A stretch of 64,000 nucleotides of DNA from Entonaema liquescens (lineage: Eukaryota; Ascomycota; Sordariomycetes; Xylariales; Xylariaceae). Positions 36,570 to 49,910 of this stretch are shown piece after piece (the stretch's first letter is position 1; every line of letters begins with the position of its first letter). The position numbers and the translations under genes are program-made. The notes below the pieces were generated by a model that was given only the letters and a program-made list of their open reading frames with translations, did not search any database and had not been told where the DNA came from. The stretch spans positions 808,001 to 872,000 of the forward strand of contig CADCSX010000011.1 in NCBI GenBank assembly GCA_902805475.1, in the 5' to 3' direction.

Positions 36570-39500
36570 CTTGGAAATGTAGAAGGTTAAATCTTTACAA
36601 GACTATAACCTCCAGTCGTCCGTTGAAGCAGAGTCAACCGATTAGATCGTTATACCGAGAAACAGATTGTAATATCTTATCGAGTAAGAAGCTTCACAAC
36701 AACATATATTGCTGCTATGAGGCTGTCAAGAAGTCGAAGAAGAAGTGAGGTTTTCTAGACACGAGTGCTAGTAACCGAAGTTTCACGAACGATCAAACCG
36801 GAAGACTGAGCGGGACGGACGACTGGAGTAGAGGAAATGGCTATCGCAAACTGCATGTTGTGGTTATTTGTTTCTACTAAAGAAACAAAGATTTGGAGGT
36901 AGTAACAGCAGTCGCACCAGCTAGATCTGCATCGAGCTGAGCGCCTACCGGACTGAAAGTATCACAGGAAGAGAAGGTGAAGAGAACTGATTATCGTGAG
37001 GGTTGGATGCGGGTTAATACGGGTTGTTGCGGCGCGTTTAAGTGAGACGTGTAAGTGTATCGTGTATCATGTATTAATCGTATTAATCGATTATCGAGAG
37101 TAGGCGCGATTCGAATAAGTGACGTCGGATTGGCTACAATTGGGTACTGGATTCTTTTCTCTTGTCGAAGTTGCGTGAGATCGGATTATGCAAGGTACAA
37201 CATAGGCTGCAACCACTAATCTGTTACCGGCGAAGTGCGCATATGCGGGCTAAGTTAATTCCTAAGATTGGTAGGCGGTGGGAAACAGGGACGACTCCGA
37301 GTCTTTTAAAGTGAAGTTATACCAGAGGCGAACCAGGCGACAATGTTTAAACCAAGAGGGAGCGGAGAGGGTTGATGAGTCGCGTGTTCCGAATCCAAGG
37401 GTAGAAAGACGAAAAGTGAAGGCGAAAAGTGACAGGGTGCTTGTTAAGTCTAAAGTGGCCTTTGGGTACCTATGCGATGACTCTTTGCAGGTGTGAGGTG
37501 GCGAAGACTCCGATCATTACCGCTATGTGGGCTGTTGCACAGGTGGTCTTTGCTGAACCTTTTTAGGGGGTGGTAGGTGCTCAAGGCTCAGTTGCTGAAA
37601 GAGAAAACCCCCCGGACCCGCTAAGATAAGCTGGGATGGCTTAGGTGGCTAGACTGTGCCGGCTAACGAAGACGCCGAATATAGACTGTATAAATGGGTC
37701 TCCCGAGTGACTCCCAACCTTGAACTAGCACGTTGCAAGGAAAAATGACGGTCACACGCGTGGAAGCCTGGGAATGGGTCCAGATCCAAAGAGGCAGTGG
37801 CGATTGACCAAAGAACAAAGGGCTGAGAGGAGATGAATATTTTCTGGGCGAACAAGAATAAAAAAAAACTGTACAATTAGATGGGTAACGTGAGTCGAAA
37901 ATGATGCAAACGGCGTATCTTTTCTTGAGTGAGCAATCTCTCAAATGTTCAAAGTGGCGTTGCGTTGATCTAGAAAGAGGGAAGAGGAATAATAGTAATA
38001 ATTGTCGTAGGACTGTTAATTTGCATTGAAGCACAACTTTTTTGGTATTTGAATCGCTTCGTTAAATATCTTCCTTTTTTGGGATGCCTAATAGACAGAC
38101 TCCCTTCTTTTTTCTTCTTGTTTTTATATCTTCTTTCGGATAGCCAGAGTACAAGTCAATGCCACTGCGAACCGAAAGATGGTCAGAGAGAGAGAGGGGA
38201 TTTAGAAGAGGGGAGAGTCGTTTAGAGTAAAAGAGGAGTGGACAAATTGAATATAGGGAAATGAAATAGTAAAAAGACTATTCGTTCTGGATAGTGCTCT
38301 TTTACAATATTGGGAGCAGACTTTCAAGAAAGTCGCCTTGTCGTCGTCTAGATCTTCAAATCGAACATTGCGGCGGCCTTGTTCGATAAGAGAGAAAGGG
38401 AAACGGGAAAAGGCAGCTGACGCTTGGGGCACCGACGAGTTTTGAATAACAAACAGCAACGCAAAAAACCAATTGGCAACACTTGGGGGGGGCGTTAAGC
38501 TTGCTTAGGATATGGGCATAATTGAATACCAGGCATAGTGACTAGAAGGGTCCACTTTAATATTCTCAAAATCTATAATATTATTGGCTAAAAAAAGAGA
38601 CTTCTTAGTGCAAGGCTGGGGTGTCTTATGTATTCTCAAAAGACGCCCTCCACCCATAAACCTACATATGCAATTCATCATGTATACCCTAGATCGGGAA
38701 TAGTGGATTTCGTTCGTAGTAGCTAGCTTTCTTATTGGATGCACTCATTTTGTTAAACTCAATGATTGGTTGTTAGAGAGATGTGCCTAAGCATCCACAC
38801 ATACGTATGTGCCACTAAATGCTGCAGTACATAGTGGAGTAAACAAGGATACATGTACGGGCATAGCGTATCTACTGCACGTTGTTGCTCTCAAATGGTA
38901 CCTATATACCTATATACAATACCTAACGTACCAGCATACCCAACTGCGAAACAATTTAGCGGTACTGCAGCAAAACCTATAACTTTTTTGGTACAAATGT
39001 AGTAGGCTTTGGCCCATTGCAACTAGCCAAGGGGCCAGCAAAACTTGAAGGGAAAGGCCAACCTTTTTATTCGATAACGGAAACAAGTATTTACAAGGCC
39101 ATGCAAAAAGAGTCATCCATCATCCCTCCACTGCCACCACACACCCCCTTCCACTACCTGGGCACCACCCCTCTCCATCAACCCATCAATCCATCCTCGT
39201 CATTACTCTCCTCCGCCATCATCCCTTTCCCATCCCGTCTTGCAGCTTGTCTACCTACTACCACTAATAATCAACCAAACATCTACGTGATAGTATTTAT
39301 TAGATGGGAGGCCACATATCAAGCCTGATAATAACTTAAATTGGCTCGGTAGCCCGTTGCGAGGCCACTTAATACCATCTATTATGCTATATTCGCCCAA
39401 GAAAATATGGCTACATAACTAGCCAGTATAGGCGGGTATCTCGCCATTGTGTGTCGGCTTTGGTTATGGCCAGACATACAATAATTACTTCTACGAGGCG

Positions 39501-42500
39501 CTCTATGAAATCAATAAAAGAAACGGCCAGGCTATGAAGTTTGCTCGGGACAGTTTGGTGTATCGCCACCAAAAGGGCGGCGGCAGCGGCAGCGGTAGCA
39601 GTAGCAGGACTTCACTGGCGGTAATACTTTGGTGTAACATCTACCTTGCAACTATGAAATTATTCTCTTAGGACAAAGCCGACATGGCTGACAAGGGATG
39701 GAATCCGAATAACTCTGGAACTCTGGTCTGGAAACGTCCAGTGCCATCCCCTCGGATACACCAACGCAGCCAACTCGCCTTGTTTAACTCCAGCCTGCAT
39801 GAAATTTCGATAAAGGATATCTGTCACGAGTAATTCGTATTAAAAAAAAAAAAAAAAAAAAAAAAAGGTTGATACTAACATTGTATCTGCGCTAGATGCG
39901 ATTGGACCCTTGTCTACTTTCTAGATGGTTTCCCTGCGGAACGGGTCACACCCTATACCATAGGTCTCGTCAGCCTAGACAAAAGTCGGTTTTCCCTTAA
40001 CCTCCCATATAATCTCTAGGCCTCTCATTACTATTTTTGGCTCGTTTTTGCAGCCTTATTCGCTTGGGCTGTGAATAAACAACCAAGCGTCGAGTATCTA
40101 CGAAGCCTTCTAATGCTGAGCCGAGTTTAGAGTCCGTAAACCGGAGTATTGTGTCATTGCCACGGGCTGCCTTCTGCCACCAAGCAGATTGTCATTACTT
40201 GTTTCGGATAGGAGTCATCCGTATGGATCCCGTCTCTTGTAACTCTGCGGCGGGCCAAATTGCCCAAAATACATACTGGCCCACCAGAAGAGCCAGGGTC
40301 CTCCATCGGGCGCAGCTCGGGCAAGCCTCGCGTTGCCCTCGTTGCTTGGTTTGCTAAATGAAATCAGCCACTCGTTATTTACGACAGCGAGCTTTTGGTC
40401 ACATCTCAAATGAAAGTTCAAGTGAGTGAGTTGTCCGTTCCCGTTTCTTGTTAGCACGGATGTACATTAAGTTTTCGATACATTTCTTGATATGGAGAAA
40501 TGGAGGCTTGCGGGGTGATACAACCACATAAGGCCATGAAGATGCACTTAGCGATTCGTACTCAGTTTAATTCATTTTTGCCTTTGAAGTGATAATAATA
40601 GAATCCATATCCTTATTTCTTGACGAAGTGAGTGCCTCAGAAAGTAGGATTTATACGCGTAACCGAAATCAGATCATCGTGACCTACTAATGACTCTTTT
40701 CTACTAGGATTTAGCAACCCCTCGTACCATCATAAAACAGCGAATGGCGTGCGGGCTAAATATCAGCAAAAAAAAGAAGAAAAAAAAGAAAAAAAAAACC
40801 AATAGCTTTACTATGTAAAATGGGTTTCAGCTAAGAGACGAAACCCTTTCGCTACTGAACCTGATGAAATGCGAGTAGCCATGGTGTACATAAACGTACA
40901 ATATGATTTCTATGAAGGAGTTTCCCGAATGTCGCCCAAGTACCATGATGCTATGGGAGGACAACTCGAGAATAGCCAATAAAGGATTTACTAGCAAGCC
41001 AACTTAGCATGGCTTCAAAGTCGTGTATGGGGGACCGATATTAGACCCCATTCTGTAGCATTTTGGGTACAGCAAACAGAGGCGTACGAAAGCCGCTATT
41101 TCAAGCCTGCGTCGCGTCTCGCCAATAAAAACCATTAAAGAAGCAGGAGTATTGAGGGGTATCGTATTACATAGTACACAGTAACTCGAGGCAGATATCT
41201 TAACAATTACTGTTGAGCAGGAGTCGATTCTACTATGCAGAGCAACCTAATATCTAGGCTATCCTTCAGGCTTTCGAAGAGACCTCGAGATGTTTACAAC
41301 AAACAACGATTAAGGCAGCGAGAGGGCATCCAAAGGCTGAGCAATTGTCCTCAATGACGACAGACTCATTTAGCGAAATCAGCCTGCTACGCTACCCTTC
41401 TGGCTGTCATCAAGTTGGGGGATTAGGGGGGGGGTTAACAAAATAAGGTATGATTGTCACGACTTGCCATGCGCAATCAATTGTATCAACAGGGATTCCA
41501 GGCCATCGCGAAACAAAACCTCGTTCCCGCAGATTTAGCCCTTTACAATGATCACACCCTTTACCTAACAGCCAATTAAACACGAGTTACTCTGAAGGTA
41601 ATTTTACTGCCCAGCACCGCTTGCGATGACTCAACTCAGATTTGCATACTTGGCTAAAACCCTCGACTCCAATGATCCCGCCGGTATCACGAACCGGACT
41701 TTAGCGAGACCTACTTCGTGATTCAGCGCGAAATCGGAGTAACACCAACGTGTATATTATGCCTCGCTAGATGTTGAAGGTGAAAATTTTCTGTTAGGTC
41801 ATGTCGAAATGGTCATATCCCAAGGAAATATTTAGAAAAAAATACCCAAACACACATCAACTGATGATGACTAGGTGGTATGGGATGATGTGGAAGAGTC
41901 CTGGAGGCAAGGGTTAGAACTGCTTAATCCCACGAGACCAATCCCTATGTAAGGCACCACCGCCGAGAGGGAGAGACCAAGGAGAACAAGCCGCTTGTAC
42001 ATTGCGACACGATAGTCACACACTGGTTCTAAGCGGTAGGCGGCAAACTTTTCCCTCTACAGTCAGATCAGAGTTTCATCATGAGACTCTCATAGTAGTC
42101 ATATCGGTAAACCAACCTCTATGAATCCATCAATTACCGCGCGAATCCTCATATGAAAACCTCACATGAAAACCACCATTCCCATCTAAACATTCTACTA
42201 CGGTACATATTAGAGGGAAAATTCATGTTGACCAACTGCAAATGTATATACACTCCGCTTTCTTCCGATGATCCCATCCGGCACCTAATTGGGTTCTACA
42301 CTAGTGGTTGACCATAGCCGTCTATTGGCTATATCGAAGGCTCATACGTATATTCCCTCTTCCACCAGCATGGAGTACCGTAACAGTTGAAAGTTTCGAA
42401 TGTTCTGAAAGTTCTACAGCCACGTTGGCCCTACACCATATCCATATCTGCCTCGTTAGGAGGTACATTAATGCTAGAAGCTATGTCTCGAGAAGAACAA

Positions 42501-45500
42501 CTTCCAACCGCAAACTCTACGCCGAGTCGTTGGCCGCCGTAGGAGACTTCTCAGATAGGCATTTGCTTATAAAGGATGGCCAAAATCTTTCGGCGCAACA
42601 TGGTCCCTGACCCGACATCAACACATGATCACATGCCACGCGTTAGCCACGCTTTCATACCCAGATCAAGGCTTTTCAACCCCACCAGAAACAACGCAGA
42701 GACAAGTAGATTCTAAACTATTTTTGTTGGCGGCGATACAACTACCTACCCATCCAGGTACACTACCACTGCTATTAACTACTATCATATGCATAGTACT
42801 TAACTATTCATACTATTTTACAGGATATAAAACGTCACGATACTTCGTGTTCTCTTTATGACGGGGAGAGATATTTAGCCCCGCCTCCTTAGAGGCGCTT
42901 CCGACTTGTGTGCAACCCATTAAGACCCGACAGGAAACTTGTCCAATGAAACTCCGTCAGAACGAGCACCGCCCAATCCAGCTCGCATCCAATACCTCCT
43001 GGTTTCGCTTTATGGTGGGGTTGATCTCATTGACAGTTCACACGTAGTAGGGGTCACTTTACCTTTCCAAGATCCCATATCCTACCTCACGTAATTCCTT
43101 GAGGAAAATGTAGACAATATCTCCGAGACAATTTCTTCATATTCACTGCCAGCGTGTGAAACCTGGATTCAGCTAGTAGTAGCATGTGTTCGTGTCACCC
43201 ATGTAGATATGACTGCTATGCATATAATGTATTCCGCGGCTTTGACAGTGGCTTAGTTTTATCGATTACAACGAGACGTTCTTCCGAACTGCTTCCATAT
43301 GGAGATCTTCTTGTACGTTAGGGGGTATTCCCGTCCCCGTCTCCGTGCGTTCCCCGCATTACTAGAATAATTGACTTGCAGGCAGCCCAGATGCGAACAA
43401 CCAGGTCTTAGAGAAGCACTGCCTTCGACACGGACCATACGATTGCGCGTTTCGCAGTTCTCAACTTCTTCTTCCCGGCCTAGATTCCTCATCACGAGTA
43501 GTCTAAGCTTCCGTATAAGACGAGACTTGACTTGATACAACTTTAAAATTTCGTATCTTCGTCATCCGCGAGGCTTGGGACCCCAACCATTCCGCCGCTC
43601 AATTACTGGGTGCCCGCAACAAACTGACAAACCAGAAGGCGAGCCAGGCTTCGGGACTTGCGGGTAGGTAGGTAAGTTAGCACGTCCCAAGATTTCCATA
43701 TTTCGGCCACTAACAAGCGCCGTAGGCTGTGTGGACTTTATTAGTTTTTAGAGAGATTGTGCTCTGCGATTAATGGGGCCGATCTAGATGAGAAATACGG
43801 AGATTTGATTCTCGCTCCCATCCCGAAGAGCCGACCTTTGGATCGTGTTAGTGTATTAGCTGTATTAGTTGTATTAGTGTATCTAATAACTATACCTAGT
43901 TAATGTATGTAATACGTTACGTACTTTTGCTAAACGCTACCTATCAACACGAGGCGTTGGTCAGCGATAATCCAAATCATCAAACGTAATATGTCACCTG
44001 ATTGAGATAAACGCTTTGGGCTTTGACGATTCCCTATTGATACACGTTACAACCCTATGAGGTAGTGAGAAAGGTAACTAATCAAACTTGCAGTGTTATG
44101 CGTAAGTGATCTGTCAGCCAGCGATCCCTCCCAGTCTAAACTATATAGAGCGAGTTCCATGAACGTATTCGGACAAGTGTCTGGATCTGAACAAGTAATG
44201 CAATCCTTCCATTTTCCGAGAATTCCACGATGTTCCGGCTTTGGGACCCGGCATGCGAAGTTACGAACCCACGCTATCCTCATCTATTCTAGAAACATTC
44301 CGCGATTCCAGCGTCGTAAAAACTACCTAGGTATACTGCGACGAAGCTGCGGCGGCGTCGCAGAGTTGCGCTCCCGATTCCCGCCCAGCCCCCGCTTGTC
44401 AGACGAACAGTGGCCGGCCTGCATCCTGTAGTAAGCTTCGGTACTACATCTATTTGACGTACGGCTGTGTGTAATTCTGAGACGAAACGCCTGGTGGTCA
44501 ACGATCCCAGTACCCCAAAAGAAGCAACCTAGGCAGCAACGAAGCCTCTCATTACTATATGAGGAGGCCCGAGGCCAGCTATTGAATGTTCATTGGATAG
44601 ACATAAAGGATTTCAAGCCATCTAAGGGCTGAGCCCTATGTAATAAATATTTATTGTCCTGCCTACATACATAGCGTAGTATTTCCCCTATATTTGCAGA
44701 CAGCTGAGACATCGCATGCGACAGCCATCTCGGTGAAAGGCTTTCCATTTCATCGCCAATCGTGCCAAAAGCAACGAGATCAATTGGCATAATCAAACTT
44801 TGCTGTGGTGCGACTGTGATCGTGATCCTGTCATGATGCTGGCGTGGGATGATATCAAATGTCTCGATAGTGTAACGATAGCACGGTATACAAATTTGAG
44901 TAATAGCAAGCCGCTTACATATTTGGCCGAATACACGGCGGCGAAGTGCCCCGTATGTTAATCGACGAGTATTTACAGTGTGAAGGATGAGTAAATATTA
45001 TTATTCATCTCTGTTTAGAGCACACCTGGCTGTCCACTAAGGTAACTAGTCAGCCTCCCAAAATATCACCGGTGGCGTCACGTAAGCAGATAGGCTACTA
45101 TCTACTCTATCCATAGCAGATTGGATCGCCAAGATATCAGTACGTACAAGGTTGTAGGCAGTTGAGCAAGCAAGGGATAGATATGTGTAAGCAGGTAAAA
45201 AAAAAACGGCGATAAGATGTGCACCTTTTCAGCCCCGAAGGTCCTCCCTCAGCCTTGTTTCATTGGGGACGGTCACCCTAAGGAAACCGAGGGCCCGAGA
45301 CAAGCTTAACACTGCGGCGAAGGCAAATACAACGCGTCCTATGAACTATGCCCGGCTACACAAAGTCCTCTGTGCCTAGGATACGTCAAACGGAACGACT
45401 AATCACACATACACGTACACGATACGCCCGCGCGAAACCACATGATTCCGCAAATATGCGGGGAAGCCTTTGCCCATGCGCCGCAAGACTCGCCCGTCGT

Positions 45501-47087
45501 TCCGCGACGCGCTTCGCAAGCCCCCCCTTATTACTTCGGGCCCCACTAGTAAGCTGATGGACGGTATCAAAAGTACCTTCCTAGCACGTGAACCGTAGAA
45601 CACAAGTCTCGGCTCTAAGAGGATATCGTAGCTTGCTCACGGTTGAAGGCGAAGTGGCTGACGGAGGCGAAAGATACACAAGTAGGTTGATTAAGTAAGT
45701 AAGTAGTTATTTACGAGATCAGATCTATAGGCTATCAACGTTTGCGGGGAAGATCTCTTGACTGGAAAACTTTAAACCTTTGGATACGATGCTGGTAAGT
45801 TCATCGTGATCGTGTGGTCAGCATCTACACTACGAAACCCGGGGTTATACCTAGGAACTGGAGACGAGCAACTACTAGGTCAGTGGTATGGGTCCGCTTA
45901 GAGGAGTGGAAATGGGGCTTGCTGCCTAGCAGGAGTCCGTTACGCCGAGAAAAGTCCTTTTGAACTTTGAATAACTAGTGTGACTTTCCGCCTCCCCTTG
46001 TGGTCCAAAGATAATTCCACATACCATCCTCGAGGTGGCGCATCCTTGGAAGGAGAAGGCAGTAATTCATCCGTGACTTAATGTCGTTGGGAAAACAAGG
46101 AGTTTACTCTGTGAGGGATTCTCGGGCCGAGAGGTATTGATATTGGTGGTGTGGGAGGTTGGCAGCGTGTCTTGAGCCGAAGGTTGGGTTGGGACAAAGA
46201 CCGGTGATGACTCACCAACCGATAGTATCAAGTTAGCATGAATTCACAACAGCACACCCTTGTGTATGAACTACATTGGAGGCACTAGGACTTTTGAGTC
46301 ATATTCGAGGGCCACGCGGTTGTGAACTGCAAAACAGTCAAATATCCGACCCAAGGCACCGGCTAAGCGGAGCTCACAAAAGACATGTAGACTACGAATG
46401 GATGGAATGGCCACCGGATATGTTAGTCGGCGAATTGGTCATTTCAATATATATCTTAAGTATCAACTTGTTAACTGGCATGCGTAATTTTAACACTACT
46501 ATATGTCATATCAAGCATCTAGTTGGAATGACGTGTATCTCATAAATATATACTTATTTTCTGGTCATCGTGGTCTCCTAATCGTGTGATCGAAATAATG
46601 GATTATATAATTTTCATACTGAGCAGTCGGACATTTGTGTATATTTACTATCATGTACGCAATATTAAGTATCTTAGGGTATTAATGTAAAACTATATTT
46701 TGTAGACGAATATCGGGGTTTGAATTAGTTCATTGAAGTCGGTGGTTTGTCTGTTAGTAATACTGCCTGCCTCTCTACGATCTTTTTCTAAAGGGGCACA
46801 TAGAAGTTTCGACACTTATATAAATTAAGTTAGGAAAGAACATAAATAATTTAGAATGAAATGTCACATTTTAAACATGTGTACCTCATTGATCTAAATA
46901 CATGCTCCGGTTATCATTAAATCGTGCAAGATAATCTGGATCCTGGTTTCTCAGAGTTGAACCCCTATTTCTCCTGAAGATCGTAAATATGCTCTCGTAA
47001 ATGCACTTCGCCCCTAATCCTCCACGCCAATAATACCTAGATCTGTAAGCATAGAAACTAAGGTATTTGAGTTTCTCCGCATTGAAT
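36570..47087. other. 10.5-kb gene desert
   Basis: 36.6-38.5 kb is probably promoter and long leader of the cyclin gene, with several short upstream ORFs. The rest holds only short ORFs without family features. Present are a 25-base A run (39842-39866), a GGC/AGC triplet run near 39578-39605, A/G-rich tracts near 40770 and G-runs near 41425. Composition is balanced, so this is not a RIP block. I recognise no transposon, tRNA or rRNA. Confidence 0.5.
39842..39866 (+). repeat. Poly(A) run, 25 bases
   Basis: Uninterrupted A run following ordinary sequence. It could mark the 3' end of a retroposed transcript, but no target duplication or source gene was found. Confidence 0.8.
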
Positions 47088-48710
47088 TCAAGCAGGACGC
47101 CATTCGTAATGGTGAGCCCCTTTTGAAGGCTTTCCTGGATCCTCTCCCCTCACATTTGGCCTGTCGTAAGCGTGCGCGCCGAAGAAATCCATCTCCGCTT
47201 CCATAAATTGGGTTGCGAGCATTTCTCCTCCTACATACTTTATATACTCGAGACTAGCGCTAATAGCAGGGACATAGTTATCCCACTCGATAGCCTTTAA
47301 CGTGATTTGCTTCAGGGCGTCGAAGTTCTTTCGTAGGTCGGCAGCTACCTCATCAATAAGCTTGATGTTCATAATGGGCTCTTTCGTGTTGAGCAGAATC
47401 GGCTCGAGCATATCGGCGATATAATCTTCCTGGATGATACAGCCAGCTCTCCAGATCTGAATGCACTTGCCCAAGTTGACGTCCCAACCTTCGTCCTTGG
47501 ATGCCCGCGCAATAAGTTCGAGGCCCTGGCAGAACGAACAGAGGAAGGACGCATAGACTGCTCTGCGTAAATTCTCGATGATGCTGTCCTTGTCTTTCAC
47601 ATCTGCACGCTGCGGTTTCGGGATATCTAGATTCTTCACGGCTTTTAATCTCTGTGCCCGGTTTCCGCTAGCCACACGGAAGAAGTGGCCAGTCGCAATC
47701 GTAGGGGCTGCGACGTGTCGATTCGCTGCATCCATCACTGTCCAGAATAAAGTACCCTCGGAATTATCGTCGTCCTGCACAACTTTGTCAAGAACATCAT
47801 CCAGGACATATCCGCTCTCGCCCTTCCCTTCGCCGTTCTGATCGCCTTCTGGTGTCTTTTTCTTCCGGCAGATCTCCGAGCCGATCTGGATTAAATAGGT
47901 GTTCTTCAGTTCGCCTTCTGAATTCCACTTTTCGAAAATCTTCCCTATCTCGTCGTACGAGAGCCCAAGCGACTTGTGGAGAATGTTCCACGCTTCGCAG
48001 ACGGCGGAAAGCATACCGTTCTCGATTCCGTTATGGACCATCTTCACATAGTGACCAGCTCCACGAGGACCTGCACATGGCAGAGTTAATGTTTCACTGT
48101 CATCCGATGAATAGTCTTAGAGAAAATAAGCAAGGTATTACTTACCCATATATTGAACACACGGTTTGCCATCAACCGGAGACTTGGCCGCGAATTTCTC
48201 TAAAAGGGGAAGGACAAACTCGACGGCTTCTCGATCACCTCCTGGCGACATACTTGGCCCGCGCCTGGCTGACTGATAACCACCACTAACCCCCATACCG
48301 ACCCATTTAACCCCTTTCGACTCCAATTCCTTCTGCCGTCGTTCCGTATTGCGATAGTTCTCATTGCCGCCATCGAGTATGATATCGCCAGCCTTCAGGT
48401 CGTCCCTAATCTTCTCCAAGACCGAGTCTGCGGGCCAGCCGTGGGTGATAGAGAAGATGAAAATCTTGCGCGGTTGCGAATCCAAACTCTTGGTGAACTC
48501 GTGGATATCTTTGAAATGGTCGATCTTGCCCTTCAGTGTTTTCGTCTGCTCGGCCATCCCGCGAGCCTGGTTAACATTCTTCTCCGAGACGTCCCATATG
48601 GAAACGTCGAGACCGTGTTCGGAAAAGCCTAAGGACATCATCGTGCCCATGTTGCCGGCTCCAACAATGCCTATTCGCGTGATTTGACTAATATCTGGAC
48701 TCGGCGCCAT
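47088..48710 (-). CDS. Divergent 6-phosphogluconate dehydrogenase-like protein
   Basis: Exons 48146-48710 and 47088-48070 join in phase to 515 residues. Canonical 6PGDH oxidatively decarboxylates 6-phosphogluconate to ribulose 5-phosphate with NADP. Here the dinucleotide loop is IVGAGNMG, the substrate loop is GVSGGYQSARRGPSMSPGG, and the catalytic segment GAGHYVKMVHNGIENG keeps the Lys and Glu. The C-terminal domain has FCQGLELIARASKDEGW, IWRAGCIIQED and EMDFFGAHAYDRP. After the second strand the canonical NRT that binds the NADP phosphate is replaced by WDVSEKN, with an Asp that often signals NAD preference. It is clearly a paralogue rather than the housekeeping enzyme. It lies next to the quinone-type cluster but nothing ties it to it. 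Confidence 0.85.
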
Positions 48711-49910
48711 TGTGTAGAATTTAGGAATCTGTACTGTTATTTAATGGGAGCTTAACAAGTTTCAAACAGATAAGTGATAATTAGTACTTAAACGATAGTA
48801 GTTATATTATATTTACTTCATCTCTTAATATTTAATATGATTTCAGAACCAAGAGTCCTGGAGGGGGGAAATAGTTAATAATAAATACGTTGTCAGGTTA
48901 TCTCCAATAGTACGTGGGTTTTGATGCGCATATAATTCGGTCTCTTACATCACCACTACGCTGTATAGTGTCATTGCCGATTGGGTCTATTACAACATAC
49001 TTATGTCAGGTACCATATCTTGAAAACAAGCTCTATCAGGTTTTGCTGTCATCTAAGATTACCTAGGCATTACCTTTCATGCGAACAACTCAATAGCTTA
49101 TACCAATCTCTATTTATTTTCCCCTATATATCTTTCCAAATATCCAAAATAACGATATTATGTAGATAATAGCATTAAGTTCGGCATTTGATGCATCGAT
49201 GTAGTAGTTGACCAATCAGATGTTGCGCTGCCTCATTTAGTTGCCTAATAAGACGGTCAATATCAACGATTGGACAGCGCAGTCTTGGCAAAGTTGTTTC
49301 ACTTACAGGTTGGGGCGCTGGGGCGCAGCTCAACATGGAGTGATTTTAAACCAATCAGGCTAATGGAGTACAAAGTCAGCTAGCCTCAGAACTTTTGGAG
49401 GAATCTTCAGTCTTGGTAAAAAGACGTTAAATATGAATACCCACCTACCTAACAGAGGAATCTCTTTCATAAAGCTTCCCACAAAATATGATAAGTAGAA
49501 AAACTCAAGAATAGTTATTTTGACATATGGTTGACTATAGAAATTGTTTTGAAGTTTTGGTTTGAATACATTACGAAAGATTTACCTAGCAGAGCTATGT
49601 AGGCAAAAAGTGAGTTGTTTGCTACGTTGGTACTTTTAAATTGTTTCTGATTTAGGAGCTTGCAGATCTCAAATCCTAATTAAGCCACAAAGCCACACGC
49701 GGCGCGGATTGGTGATCCGTGCCATTGGTATCTGTGAATAAGTACATATAAGAGCGGCCTTTCCCGAACTGTGACTATCTCAGAAACCTCAGATCTCATA
49801 TTCCTCGCCACGAGATAAGTCCCAGTTTAATTCCAGAGAACTGCTAAACTTGACCTTTAACATGACCTTATACAGAAAATGCCATAGATGCAGGTATCTG
49901 GGTAGGCATT
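48711..49910. other. Intergenic region
   Basis: 5' flank of the 6PGDH-like gene and 3' flank of the prenyltransferase gene. No ORF of interest. Confidence 0.5.

Noticed and set aside
39447..39671. 74-codon plus-strand ORF with a Gly/Ser run
   Set aside because: The Gly/Ser run reflects a GGC/AGC triplet repeat; no homology pattern and no continuation through splicing.
42880..42935. Hairpin followed by CGACTTGTGT, reminiscent of the MITE end
   Set aside because: Only short similarity, with no terminal nonamer, no TA duplication and no second arm nearby.
44047..44283. 78-codon minus-strand ORF with several cysteines
   Set aside because: Could be a secreted peptide fragment, but it has no signal peptide or supporting splice sites.
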